Shown one piece after another: positions 18,563-26,403 of a stretch of 64,000 nucleotides of DNA; position 1 is the stretch's first letter, and the number at the start of each line of letters is the position of its first letter. A model generated the notes under the pieces. The model was not told the DNA's origin. It worked only from the letters and a program-made list of their open reading frames with translations, and made no database searches. The position numbers were made by a program, and so were the translations under genes. Source of the stretch: Burkholderia sp. Ax-1724 (lineage in GTDB: Bacteria > Pseudomonadota > Gammaproteobacteria > Burkholderiales > Burkholderiaceae); contig NZ_VWWL01000019.1 in the NCBI RefSeq assembly GCF_011752995.1, forward strand, positions 116,504 to 180,503, written 5' to 3'.

Positions 18563-19003
18563 CTATACCCACCTATTGACGATGGTCTGAACCATCTTTT
18601 CAGTAATCGAGGTCTTCAACTTGGACAGAAGTGCGCGCTCATCGTCGTACAGCTCCTCTCTGGCGGCGGACGCACAGAACTGAGCGCCCTTCTCAGTCAG
18701 CTTGACACCCGTCGTCGTGGCTTCGAGCAAGCCGTCCGCCTTCGCCAAGGCGACTGCCGTATCAAGTGCAGGGTCGAAGCCCCAAGCCGGGAAATCCAAC
18801 TCGCCGGATTGTGCAGCAGCGGCAAGCTTGTCGCGGCGGGCGCTGCTCTTAAGCGCCCAATTGAACATCTGGAGCCGGACCATGCTCGACTTCTTCCCAT
18901 ACGAAGCCAGATACAGCACCAACAGGACCTGCACGATTTTGTAGAGCGGCCGATGGTCCGGAATGACGACAGACGGTCGGACGGTAAATGCGAGGAAGGT
19001 CAT
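18563..19003 (-). CDS. Winged-helix-like middle component of the ABC-3C-type system
   Basis: Soluble protein of 146 residues with helical segments (LYKIVQVLLVLYLASYGKK) and a winged-helix-like part (DTAVALAKADGLLEATTTG followed by VKLTEKGAQF). Small proteins in this position between effector and ATPase are the middle component of ABC-3C systems, thought to bridge the two. It begins five bases after the effector stop and ends at the ATPase start. I assign it mainly by size, fold hints and position. Confidence 0.65.
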   Translation of the reverse strand: MTFLAFTVRPSVVIPDHRPLYKIVQVLLVLYLASYGKKSSMVRLQMFNWALKSSARRDKLAAAAQSGELDFPAWGFDPALDTAVALAKADGLLEATTTGVKLTEKGAQFCASAAREELYDDERALLSKLKTSITEKMVQTIVNRWV

Positions 19004-19008
19004 GGCTG

Positions 19009-19935
19009 TTAGGACTCGCTGAAGTCAAGTTGACAGACAGCGAGCCACCGAGAAACCATCAGGTCTGCAAGGGTTTGTGCATCCACCACTCCCATGGTCG
19101 TTCTCGGCTCGCCTGCAAGACGCTCACTGAGCTCCGACTTGATACGGTCAATGAGCTTCTGTGGCTCATCCGACCACGTGAACTGAAGCTCAGTCATCTC
19201 ATCAGCATAGCGGCCGATGACGTGAACAATCTGTTCGTACGCTAGAGGAGACACCTTCTCGATGTTCGACAGGTGCATGTCGCATTCGACAAATTTGCGC
19301 TCAGTTGTATCGTTCAGCGCCTTCAGGCTGCGCTCGAAATCGGGACGGTTGGACTTGCTCTGCAGCCGAACTCGATTTTTACGGTCCACAAGTTTCTGAA
19401 ACGCTTCGGGTGCCTCCGGCAGCACAACCGCCGGTGGCAACGTGGGGCCGAGGTGCAGCCTAGCCCCCTGGCTGCGTCGATACTCTTCAAATTGAGTGGC
19501 GTAGTGTTCAGCATCCTGGATGAATATCGAAAAATTCGACTCGAGGATGGAGCATTGCCACGCTCGCGCTTCCGCTTCCTTTTTTCGTGCGTGTTTGTGG
19601 ATGTCATTGTGAGGAATGACAGGCGTCACAAACAGCCAAGAACGGATTTTCGTGTCACCGATTCGCGCCCTAATCTCTTTCGCATAGCGATTGAGCTTGG
19701 GTATATCGGTAGTTATCTTGTCTCGAACTGCATCATGAAGTTCGCTCTGGGTGTAATTCTTCTCAGGGCAATAGCATTGAAACGCATGACCATCAGCAGT
19801 CCAGCCTTCGATTCCAAAATCGCCCGGAGATGCCTGCATGTTTTGATACCGGTCCCCGTACTTCAGAACGAACGCCGCTCGGCACATGCGCTCCCAGCTC
19901 GGGCCATCCAGGTGGCCTAAGGTCGTGTGATTCAA
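19009..19935 (-). CDS. Probable effector of the ABC-3C-type system (restriction-endonuclease-like)
   Basis: Protein of 308 residues, first gene of the trio. The N-terminal third has the stretch SPGDFGIEGWT at about 36-46, then AFQCYCPEKN at about 51-60. This resembles the Asp...Gln-x-Lys core of Mrr-like restriction endonuclease folds, but the usual Lys after Gln is not in place (Q-C-Y), so activity is uncertain. The C-terminal two thirds are helical (VDRKNRVRLQSKSNRPDFER) and may contact the partner proteins. Its promoter should lie in 19936-20200. Confidence 0.6.
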   Translation of the reverse strand: MNHTTLGHLDGPSWERMCRAAFVLKYGDRYQNMQASPGDFGIEGWTADGHAFQCYCPEKNYTQSELHDAVRDKITTDIPKLNRYAKEIRARIGDTKIRSWLFVTPVIPHNDIHKHARKKEAEARAWQCSILESNFSIFIQDAEHYATQFEEYRRSQGARLHLGPTLPPAVVLPEAPEAFQKLVDRKNRVRLQSKSNRPDFERSLKALNDTTERKFVECDMHLSNIEKVSPLAYEQIVHVIGRYADEMTELQFTWSDEPQKLIDRIKSELSERLAGEPRTTMGVVDAQTLADLMVSRWLAVCQLDFSES

Positions 19936-20218
19936 GTTTCCCCCATATTACTGGCGTCTTCTGCAGGAGAGTTGAGTTTCCTCACGCCGCGGTCGACCGA
20001 CGAATGGCCCGCGCGCACCCCGTCGCATGCTTGGCAGCGCGCTCTCGTCGCTTTCAGTTCACTTCACACAGTATCAGGAAAATCAGACTCAAAGGTCAAA
20101 CGCATGTGTTCTGGGGGCTTCGAACGGCCACATCCTTACAATTACGAAAGAAAATTTGACCTCTGCCCACATTTTGCTTGACCCTTACATACGGAAAATA
20201 GGTAACCGTTTCGACGTC

Positions 20219-20380
20219 CTACTGCGTCTCGCCGATCAGCAGGTGCGCGACAGGCGCCTGAGCCAATCCAGGCGCGCGATAGAAGAACGACGTCGCGAAA
20301 CCCAGTTTCTCAAGCTCCTTGCACAACCGAGCGATTTTCTCGGCAACCACGGTGCTACGGTCTTCACTGGCTGTGCTCAT
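20219..20380 (-). CDS. Small hypothetical protein (53 aa)
   Basis: Predicted 53-residue protein with the helix VVAEKIARLCKELEKLG and a C-terminal strand ending VAHLLIGETQ. A clear AAGGA ribosome site stands seven bases before the ATG. It follows the zinc-ribbon/HEPN gene by 23 bases on the same strand and may be its partner. The family is not recognised. Confidence 0.5.
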   Translation of the reverse strand: MSTASEDRSTVVAEKIARLCKELEKLGFATSFFYRAPGLAQAPVAHLLIGETQ

Positions 20381-20403
20381 GGAATTTTCCTTTGCGTCCG
20401 AAG

Positions 20404-20976
20404 TCAAACGAACCCTAGATGTGCAACTAGCGCTGTCGTGGCGTTCAACGTTTCCTTAGCTTCCTGCTGATGAACGATCTTTCCCGCATGAGCCGCCCGA
20501 TTCCTTCGTTCCGCGGACGCCTTGAATGCGTGCCACTCGGCCAAACCAGCCACGTCATCGTTCGTCAGTGCAGTGTAGAAAGCCCGGATCCGCTCATTGG
20601 CCAAGTTGTAGCCGTTGAGAAACTTCAACATGGGATCGGCCATATGAGGAAACGTGCTTTGTGCAAATGCTCTTGCAATAGCTCGCTCCGCAGCGACTTC
20701 GCACGCCATGTGAGCCACGAGTACTGATATCCCGTACTTGCCTGCCGAATACAGATCACGGGCCTCCCCCAGTAAGATCGTTGGATAGGGGATGACCCGC
20801 GCGTCCGCGCTCGCCGTCATGGTTATAGTTGTGTGCGCTGAGAGAGACAGCTGTCGACTGGTACTGCCGCATTTCGGACAAGGCATCCGCTCGTCCAGGG
20901 CGGACGAGGCGGATTCCGCGATTTCGGTACCGCACTGGCTGCAACGGTTCGAATCAACCTTCACAGTAGTGTTCAT
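20404..20976 (-). CDS. Zinc-ribbon plus HEPN-type protein (DUF4145-like)
   Basis: Protein of 190 residues. An N-terminal zinc ribbon (CSQCG and CPKCG about 21 residues apart) precedes an all-helical domain with IPYPTILLGEARDLYSAGKY and, near the end, SAERRNRAAHAG. The last fits the R-x4-6-H motif of HEPN domains, which include many RNases of toxin and phage-defence systems. It is one of three such proteins in this 12-kb run. RNA cleavage is possible but unproven. Confidence 0.65.
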   Translation of the reverse strand: MNTTVKVDSNRCSQCGTEIAESASSALDERMPCPKCGSTSRQLSLSAHTTITMTASADARVIPYPTILLGEARDLYSAGKYGISVLVAHMACEVAAERAIARAFAQSTFPHMADPMLKFLNGYNLANERIRAFYTALTNDDVAGLAEWHAFKASAERRNRAAHAGKIVHQQEAKETLNATTALVAHLGFV

Positions 20977-21060
20977 CTGTTTCCCTTTCTCAACGCGTCC
21001 TTTGCCTCAGTCGTCACGGCCAACAACCAGCCGTGGCCAACGCCGCCCAATCACGCTGGG

Positions 21061-21414
21061 TTACAACATATCGTGAGTTGCACGCGCGTGGTTCAGCGCT
21101 TCTCGCAGTGGCAACGAGCGATCGTGATTGCCCTGCCAGCCAAGCACCCTCCCCGAGCCCAGCTTCGCAGCATACTGGGCATTGCTCACTGCGCCGTGAA
21201 TATTTCCTGATGCGTAGTGTCGAATCGCTTCGCGCAGAAAATCTTCTTCGCATTCGAACGCGTCCCGGCCACGATGGGTGGCCTGATCGAGCAGGCGTTC
21301 AATCAGGACATCGGCAGGACCCTCGACGAAAAAGCCGTTGACCTCTTTCAAATCCAGGCCTTCACTGGCGGCGTGATAGTCGAGAGCGTCTTTATTGGGT
21401 ACATAGGTGTTCAT
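21061..21414 (-). CDS. Hypothetical protein (117 aa)
   Basis: Predicted 117-residue acidic soluble protein (DALDYHAASEGLDLKEVNGF, then a helical half with REAIRHYASGNIHGAVSNAQ). The ATG at 21414 follows a GAGGAAAA ribosome site; the frame is open further upstream without one. I do not recognise the family. It lies in the co-oriented accessory run. Confidence 0.55.
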   Translation of the reverse strand: MNTYVPNKDALDYHAASEGLDLKEVNGFFVEGPADVLIERLLDQATHRGRDAFECEEDFLREAIRHYASGNIHGAVSNAQYAAKLGSGRVLGWQGNHDRSLPLREALNHARATHDML

Positions 21415-21677
21415 GATCGTGTTTTCCTCGCGTTGCCGCGTTAATGCCACTCGTTCGTGCCGGCGCGCGATTCGCTGATGCCGGAAAGGCGCTTTGCGCA
21501 CAGGCGATGACTTTGTGATCAAGGTCGCAGGGTACGGCTACTGGTCCGGCGACAGACGATACATGAAGAAATCGGTGGGCCCGTGTAGCGTTTTCCTGCG
21601 AGTGCCTACGCGGGTTCTCGACTGCCACGCGGCCTGCAAAGCCGATCGTAGACCGAAAACGCCCGATTTCCGGCTCA

Positions 21678-22226
21678 TCACGCACGATTGCCGTGAAGAT
21701 CAAACCCGAACAGCCTTGCACCGTCCTCAGAGAATTGAGGATGTACGTGAACGTCGGGAGCGTCACTCAATACCTCGGCAAGCAGAATGCGGGCGATGCC
21801 CTTGCCCCGGCTCGAGGGCGTCACATACACGGTATGAATGACCTTGGTGCACTCGGTGGCGAAGCGGTTTTGAACGCCAAGGACTTTATGGGAAACCTTC
21901 AACTCCACCACGCCCAGGATTGCTGAACCGGGCGCATCCCGGTAAAGATATCGCAGCCTGTAGCGCACTTCCGTCGGGAAACCTGGCCACTCAGCGACCT
22001 TCGCATCGTGTCGCCCAGACGCCACGTCCACCTCGGCGAGGCGGACCGGTTCGCCGTTTGGCTGAGCGATCTGGATTGGGCGCCATTCGACATCCTCATC
22101 GCCAAACAGGTCGGGTTCCCGAAGCAGTGAGTCAAATTCGTACGGCCCGCCCAGATAGAACTTTCCCTCCAGCGCAGAGGGGATGCGGATGAGGGATTGC
22201 CGGTCAAGCGGCTTTACGAGCCTCAT
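21678..22226 (-). CDS. GNAT-like acetyltransferase-domain protein
   Basis: Protein of 182 residues. The C-terminal half has IHTVYVTPSSRGKGIARILL, which fits the GNAT acetyl-CoA-binding motif (R/Q-x-x-G-x-G/A). The N-terminal half (YEFDSLLREPDLFGDEDVEW) shows no known fold to me. The GNAT core seems short, so it may be divergent. It follows a 38-codon frame by 13 bases. The substrate is unknown. Confidence 0.55.
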   Translation of the reverse strand: MRLVKPLDRQSLIRIPSALEGKFYLGGPYEFDSLLREPDLFGDEDVEWRPIQIAQPNGEPVRLAEVDVASGRHDAKVAEWPGFPTEVRYRLRYLYRDAPGSAILGVVELKVSHKVLGVQNRFATECTKVIHTVYVTPSSRGKGIARILLAEVLSDAPDVHVHPQFSEDGARLFGFDLHGNRA

Positions 22227-22239
22227 GGGTGTTTTCCGT

Positions 22240-22356
22240 TCAGCTGTCTACGTTACCTTCGTTCTCTGGTTCAATAACCTGATAAAGCTCATCTTTTGGA
22301 GAATTCTTCTTTCCGGTCGGATTGAGCCAGCTCAACTCGTGCCCGTTTAAGTTCAC
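22240..22356 (-). CDS. Possible small protein (38 aa)
   Basis: A GTG-initiated frame of 38 codons (LNGHELSWLNPTGKKNSPKD) sits between the TIGR02391-type gene and the GNAT-like gene, 13 bases before the latter. The composition looks coding and the spacing fits an operon, but the ribosome site is weak. Its start overlaps the stop of another short frame lacking a start codon. Confidence 0.3.
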   Translation of the reverse strand: MNLNGHELSWLNPTGKKNSPKDELYQVIEPENEGNVDS

Positions 22357-22416
22357 CGCTCTGCTCGCGCCTTGTTGGCGGCTTCTTGTACCTTCCTCAA
22401 GGTTTCTTCCAGTTTC

Positions 22417-23226
22417 CTATATGCGAGCCGGCATCACGGCCGCATCCAAGCGGCGGTGAATTAGCGAGGCTAGCGTCAACAGATCTTCTGCATCATTTTT
22501 GCTCATGTTCCAAAGCAGCTTCGGCGCGTGCGCCGTGGTGTTCCGAAACATCCCGAACATACCTTTCACTAGGTTGGCAAAGCCACGTTGTTCGCTGAGC
22601 TGGCTTTCATCTGCCAAGGAGTTAATCGCCAGCATAGGTGGATTGCCACCAAGCGCTCGGTCAACCAAAGCCGCTCCGTCATCGGTTAGTCCTGTCCTTT
22701 CGCGCAGTTTCGCCGCGACACTTTTTGTTGCTTCGAGGACCGTGTGAAAATAGTTATCTGCGACAAGTTCTGAGCGGCAAAATGCCAGTACATCGGCATG
22801 AACCCCTCGAGCCGCTAGATCCGCGCGCAATTCGTTGGCCCTGCGGATCGCGTCAGGAAGTGTGGATGCGCGTGCGCTCTCAACCAGCTCTCCATCCTCC
22901 TGGACCTGGAGACCAGCGAACGCCAGCCCTCGATTGAGGTTCGCTCTCATTGGCTCAAATCGCTGCGGACTGTGGGCGTAGCGGTCGGGCTTCATCGCGA
23001 ACCGAATGAACGCCAGAATGTTTCGCCGATGCCCTAGCCGATTCTGGCAGTTTGCAAACGCGTTAAATAACCGGGTCCATTTCGTAATGCCCGGATCAGT
23101 ATCGTCGATCCGAGCCGTGGTCAGCAGGTGCCCGATTTCGCCTCCTGTAAGGCCATCGTCGGTATGGCCCAACGCGCGGGCGATAGCCTCAAGCTGGCTC
23201 GATGAAAACGTCAGTTCGTCGCTCAC
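22417..23226 (-). CDS. TIGR02391 (Ymh)-type HEPN protein
   Basis: Protein of 269 residues of the TIGR02391/Ymh kind, linked to abortive-infection-like HEPN proteins. The N-terminal half is helical (HRRNILAFIRFAMKPDRY). The C-terminal domain contains GFANLVKGMFGMFRNTTAH, where R-N-T-T-A-H fits the HEPN R-x4-6-H motif, followed by DAEDLLTLASLIHRRLD. It starts eight bases after the DUF2441 stop, so the two genes form an operon. A ribonuclease toxin or defence role is inferred from the family. Confidence 0.75.
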   Translation of the reverse strand: MSDELTFSSSQLEAIARALGHTDDGLTGGEIGHLLTTARIDDTDPGITKWTRLFNAFANCQNRLGHRRNILAFIRFAMKPDRYAHSPQRFEPMRANLNRGLAFAGLQVQEDGELVESARASTLPDAIRRANELRADLAARGVHADVLAFCRSELVADNYFHTVLEATKSVAAKLRERTGLTDDGAALVDRALGGNPPMLAINSLADESQLSEQRGFANLVKGMFGMFRNTTAHAPKLLWNMSKNDAEDLLTLASLIHRRLDAAVMPARI

Positions 23227-23234
23227 GTGGTTTT

Positions 23235-23756
23235 CTATACCTCTTCAAGCACTGTGATCTGGCCGCTCAACAATACTTCCCAACAAGGCAGGTGCAATCC
23301 GCTTATGACAGGCCCTTGTGCTCCAGCCCAGTACGCGTGGGCAAACTCGGAAGCCCGCAGGGTCGATGTGCTGACATTAAGGAGACTCATGTTTGCGACA
23401 AACCCTTCGGCCGCGTCAAGGCACCAGATTTTCGCATTCGGTGCGCCCGCACGTGCTCGCCATGCGATGGCTTCACCTAGGTCCCTCCATGCACATGTCG
23501 CTGTGAACCGCGAGGGCCGAGTAGGAAAATGGGCTCGACGAACATATTCAAAAATCAACTCGGTAGCTGCTTCTCCGTTACCTGATTTCACGTCAAGGTT
23601 CAGATACTGCTGTCCATGCGCTGAGACACCGTCGGGAAAGAGGTAATTGCAGTGCTCCTCCAAATCAGGAGCCGCAGCCAGATCGAGCTTACTCAAGTCG
23701 ACAGCTTGGCCAGCGACAAAGCGCGCTCGGCGGTCGACGTGAAAGTATGTGGTCAT
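23235..23756 (-). CDS. DUF2441-type protein
   Basis: Protein of 173 residues beginning TTYFHVDRRARFVAGQAVDL, the signature start of DUF2441 proteins. FEYVRRAHFPTRPSRFTATC and SEFAHAYWAG follow. As I recall, Pfam places this family near the ADP-ribosyltransferase fold; I cannot confirm this here. It is tightly coupled to the HEPN gene downstream. A toxin-like or NAD-linked role is only a suggestion. Confidence 0.65.
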   Translation of the reverse strand: MTTYFHVDRRARFVAGQAVDLSKLDLAAAPDLEEHCNYLFPDGVSAHGQQYLNLDVKSGNGEAATELIFEYVRRAHFPTRPSRFTATCAWRDLGEAIAWRARAGAPNAKIWCLDAAEGFVANMSLLNVSTSTLRASEFAHAYWAGAQGPVISGLHLPCWEVLLSGQITVLEEV

Positions 23757-23787
23757 CGCCTTTTTTCCGCCGTTATTTCGGTTTTCG

Positions 23788-24057
23788 TCAGGTTGCCGCA
23801 GACGCACAGAACGTCGCTGCAACCTGACGCAACGCCGCCATCGCTGCAAAGATCGCCGCTGTCGTATTCCAGCACGATTGCGCTCTGGTCGTAGAAAAGA
23901 AATCAGCGCCATCGACGGATATCGTACCGTCGTGAAAGATTCCGTCTTGCTTCGTGTGACAGTGTGCCACCCAAGCAGTCGCGGACCGCCACCAACTATA
24001 TGCCGCGATCGCACCTATCACCACAGCCTCCCGAGTCAGTAGAGCCGATATCGCCAC
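23788..24057 (-). CDS. Possible small membrane-anchored protein
   Basis: GTG-initiated frame of 89 codons with one hydrophobic segment (VVIGAIAAYSWWRSATAWVA) and a second hydrophobic C-terminal stretch (AAIFAAMAALRQVAATF). GAGG stands just before the GTG. It fits between DUF2513 and DUF2441 without overlap. No family is recognised. Confidence 0.4.
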   Translation of the reverse strand: MAISALLTREAVVIGAIAAYSWWRSATAWVAHCHTKQDGIFHDGTISVDGADFFSTTRAQSCWNTTAAIFAAMAALRQVAATFCASAAT

Positions 24058-24077
24058 GATCCTCGCTTTTATTGACT

Positions 24078-24476
24078 TCAGTTCAGGCCGAGTTTCTGCT
24101 TTGCGTAGGCCTGAGCCAAGCCTACCGACACCGAAACCAAACTAGACATTGCGGCCCCGGGTAGCTCCTTCTTCACTTTTTCCCACACACTCTTCTCGGA
24201 AATTGCCTCAGCAAAGTCGTGCCCCCTCGAAGTCAACCGCAGCGGTAAAACAGACCAGGATGCATGCCCATCCACGCTCTTGAACAAACCAAATCCAGAG
24301 TCCCCATCGTCCTGCTCGATAAGCCCCTGGTCATTGAACAATTTCATATGAAATTCGAATTCTGGAGTTTGATATGAAAGTCCGCCTTCGTCAAAATCTT
24401 CGATGGTGAACGTTGGGCTAGGATGCTCCAGAATGAGCTCAATCATCCGCTTGATATAATCGTGATCAATTCGCAT
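24078..24476 (-). CDS. DUF2513-type protein
   Basis: Protein of 132 residues with the DUF2513 layout: DHDYIKRMIELILEHPSP at the N-terminus, FHMKLFNDQGLIEQDD and LRLTSRGHDFAEAISEKSVW, the last resembling a winged helix. DUF2513 proteins are common in phages and islands and are thought to be regulatory. A hydrophobic C-terminal stretch (MSSLVSVSVGLAQAYAKQKL) follows. Confidence 0.7.
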   Translation of the reverse strand: MRIDHDYIKRMIELILEHPSPTFTIEDFDEGGLSYQTPEFEFHMKLFNDQGLIEQDDGDSGFGLFKSVDGHASWSVLPLRLTSRGHDFAEAISEKSVWEKVKKELPGAAMSSLVSVSVGLAQAYAKQKLGLN

Positions 24477-24504
24477 GGTGTTTTCTCATTTTTCCACGCA
24501 AGTC

Positions 24505-24912
24505 CTATAGAGCTTTCGCCATCCGGTCGGCGCGGCCATGTTCAACGCTGAAGCCGTTCCTGAGGTACCACCGTGTTAGAAACTCTCGACTCGTGCCGTC
24601 ATCGAGCGGGTAGGCCTCTAGGCGAAGCATTGGTAGGTGATTACGCCTCGCCACCATTTCGGCGTGCGCCAGAAGCGTTGCGCCGACACGGTTTCGCCTG
24701 TAAATCGGCACAACAAAAATCTCGCGGATGAACGCGCACGGTGGCCGATCAAGAAGGTCAAGGACCAGCAGACCGGCCTCATCGTCTCCGATACGCGCCA
24801 AGAAGAAATAGGCCCATCCGCCGTCCGATAGCTTCGCTCGCTCCAGCAGCAGCTTACTGGCAAGGTTCCGCCATTCCGAAAACTCAAGAACTTCGATAGT
24901 CGCTCCCATCAT
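24505..24912 (-). CDS. GNAT family N-acetyltransferase
   Basis: Protein of 135 residues with acetyl-CoA-binding motif A, REIFVVPIYRRNRVGATLL, and the conserved tail LTRWYLRNGFSVEHG. The length is close to that of single-domain GNATs. The substrate is unknown; such genes in islands may act as antitoxins, toxins or resistance factors. A GGGAAG ribosome site precedes the start. Confidence 0.75.
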   Translation of the reverse strand: MMGATIEVLEFSEWRNLASKLLLERAKLSDGGWAYFFLARIGDDEAGLLVLDLLDRPPCAFIREIFVVPIYRRNRVGATLLAHAEMVARRNHLPMLRLEAYPLDDGTSREFLTRWYLRNGFSVEHGRADRMAKAL

Positions 24913-25012
24913 AGCTTCCCTACCATTAACGCTGTCAACGACGTTAGCGTCGTTAACAGCGTATTTTCAATTGTTTCAGTATCTCGCGGCCGCTACTTCT
25001 TGGCGCCTTCCT

Positions 25013-25138
25013 TCACTGAAGGGCCGCCGCCTTCAACTCTTGTGCGGCGCTGTCGATACGCTCTCGAACGTCTTGGGGCTGCTCGTAGAACCAAGCCCAA
25101 GCTGTTTCCCAATCATCAAATTCTGGTACTCCCGTCAA
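25013..25138 (-). CDS. Possible small protein (41 aa)
   Basis: A TTG-initiated frame of 41 codons (GVPEFDDWETAWAWFYEQPQ then DVRERIDSAAQELKAAAL) with coding-like composition. It overlaps the end of the broken gene at 25116 by 23 bases in another frame. It may be the remaining C-terminal part of a decayed gene. The start is doubtful. Confidence 0.3.
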   Translation of the reverse strand: MTGVPEFDDWETAWAWFYEQPQDVRERIDSAAQELKAAALQ

Positions 25139-25343
25139 CGGTGTACGCTAAATTTCGCGTCACCAGATCGGCCATTCGCTCCCCGAACGCTCGCCGACGG
25201 TCCTCGTCGACCGCGCACAAGCGGTCCAACTCGGTCCTGGCTTATTGGATCGAGGCGAACCTTCCGGAAGTCGTCACGCCGTCCCGGAGCACGACGTAAC
25301 GCCCATCGCGCATTCCGATTGTGTATTCGTGATCGGCCATCAT
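25116..25343 (-). pseudogene. Hypothetical gene with an in-frame stop
   Basis: One minus-strand frame reads HEYTIGMRDGRYVVLRDGVT, then TSGRFASIQ, a TAA stop at 25242, and goes on with coding-like sequence (ARTELDRLCAVDEDRRRAFG) to 25116. The two halves look like a single protein of about 75 residues cut by a nonsense change. Alternatively the first half is a genuine 33-residue protein. The family is not recognised. Confidence 0.35.
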
Positions 25344-25435
25344 GCGACCGCCGTACTCAACGTCTTTGCATGGGCCTGAAACGCCACGATGCTTCCCTGA
25401 CTATCATGGAGGAGCCCGAGTTCGTATGCGTCCAT
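25340..25435 (-). CDS. Possible tiny protein (31 aa)
   Basis: A 31-codon frame (MDAYELGLLHDSQGSIVAFQ) whose stop overlaps the ATG of the next frame by four bases (ATGA), as in translational coupling. It starts 10 bases after the DUF4145 gene stop on the same strand. No family is known. Confidence 0.3.
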   Translation of the reverse strand: MDAYELGLLHDSQGSIVAFQAHAKTLSTAVA

Positions 25436-25445
25436 CTATATTTTC

Positions 25446-26210
25446 CTATTCGTCATCGACCTTGCCGATCGCAACTCCTTTGATCGAACCATCGTCAACG
25501 GCGCCAATTCGTAACGACTTCCTCGGACGCGGATGCCGCGGAGGGATGCGTGACGCGATTTCAAGAACGGACTTGCCGCTGATCACGGTACGTTTGATGA
25601 AATGTTCCAATGCTTCAAGCAATTTGCGCAATTCGGTCTCATCTGGAGACCAGCCACGATGAGCGGCTGCGTTTCCCGCGTTCGCCACGGTTGCCAGAAC
25701 GTTCGCCTCCGTTTCTCCAACAAAGCCGCTTTGGATCAAGCCTTCCACCTTCTTCTCAAGTGGCAAACCGGGGTCGATCTTAAGAAACTCTGTCGTTCTA
25801 TCGAGAGCCGTCCGGAGTCCCACCGCCGCCAAGATGAGTGCGCCCGCTTCTTTCGCATCATATGTTTGGGTCAGAATCGTCGCGAGCTGGGGGTCTATGT
25901 TCGACAAATCCCAGATCCAGTCTGGCCGGTTAGTGGTTTTCTCAGGCATCGGATAGGTTGTCACGGTGATCGGGTGATAATATCCCTGAGCACCGTCGAC
26001 ACCTACTCGAATGTCCCAGTCCTCAGAGTCCCAACTACCGCGCCAGTAGAAAACGGTTTCACAGCCCAAGCACTTCAATAGTCGATGATCAACCTGTCCG
26101 TTGGTCGCGTTACGCCCATCCATCCACTCCCACGGTTCATCAAGTGCACCATGCACGCTACAGTTCCGTTCCCCCTCGCATCGCGGACAAACGGCCTTGA
26201 AAATTTCCAT
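25446..26210 (-). CDS. DUF4145 protein (zinc ribbon plus HEPN-type domain)
   Basis: Protein of 254 residues. The N-terminal zinc-binding half has CPRCEGERNC and CLGC. It is followed by a helical DUF4145 domain with AGALILAAVGLRTALDRTTE and VANAGNAAAHRGWSPDETEL; the N-x-x-AH region corresponds to the HEPN-like active site, although the Arg is shifted or absent. DUF4145 occurs with restriction and defence genes. The C-terminal tail is basic and Pro-rich (PPRHPRPRKSLRIG). Confidence 0.75.
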   Translation of the reverse strand: MEIFKAVCPRCEGERNCSVHGALDEPWEWMDGRNATNGQVDHRLLKCLGCETVFYWRGSWDSEDWDIRVGVDGAQGYYHPITVTTYPMPEKTTNRPDWIWDLSNIDPQLATILTQTYDAKEAGALILAAVGLRTALDRTTEFLKIDPGLPLEKKVEGLIQSGFVGETEANVLATVANAGNAAAHRGWSPDETELRKLLEALEHFIKRTVISGKSVLEIASRIPPRHPRPRKSLRIGAVDDGSIKGVAIGKVDDE

Positions 26211-26243
26211 CGATCTTCACCTTGTCGGGCAGGTTCCGATTTT

Positions 26244-26387
26244 TCAGCTTGAACGCCCCTTACCGCAGCGGCCGCATTCGTGAAAATGAATGCCGCTATC
26301 GTTAAGTATGTAGTGGTAGTGGGTTCCCGGCGCCCATTGATGCCACCCGATAAGACACGCGAGCCGTCCGATCCATCTCTGCAGCAT
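26244..26387 (-). CDS. Small Cys/His-rich protein (47 aa)
   Basis: Short protein starting MLQRWIGRLACLIGWHQW and ending HECGRCGKGRSS, giving one C-x-x-C pair and several His. A strong AGGAGG ribosome site five bases before the ATG supports it. It lies between two co-oriented genes. It may bind a metal; the function is unknown. Confidence 0.5.
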   Translation of the reverse strand: MLQRWIGRLACLIGWHQWAPGTHYHYILNDSGIHFHECGRCGKGRSS

Positions 26388-26403
26388 GAGCCCTCCTGAT
26401 TTC

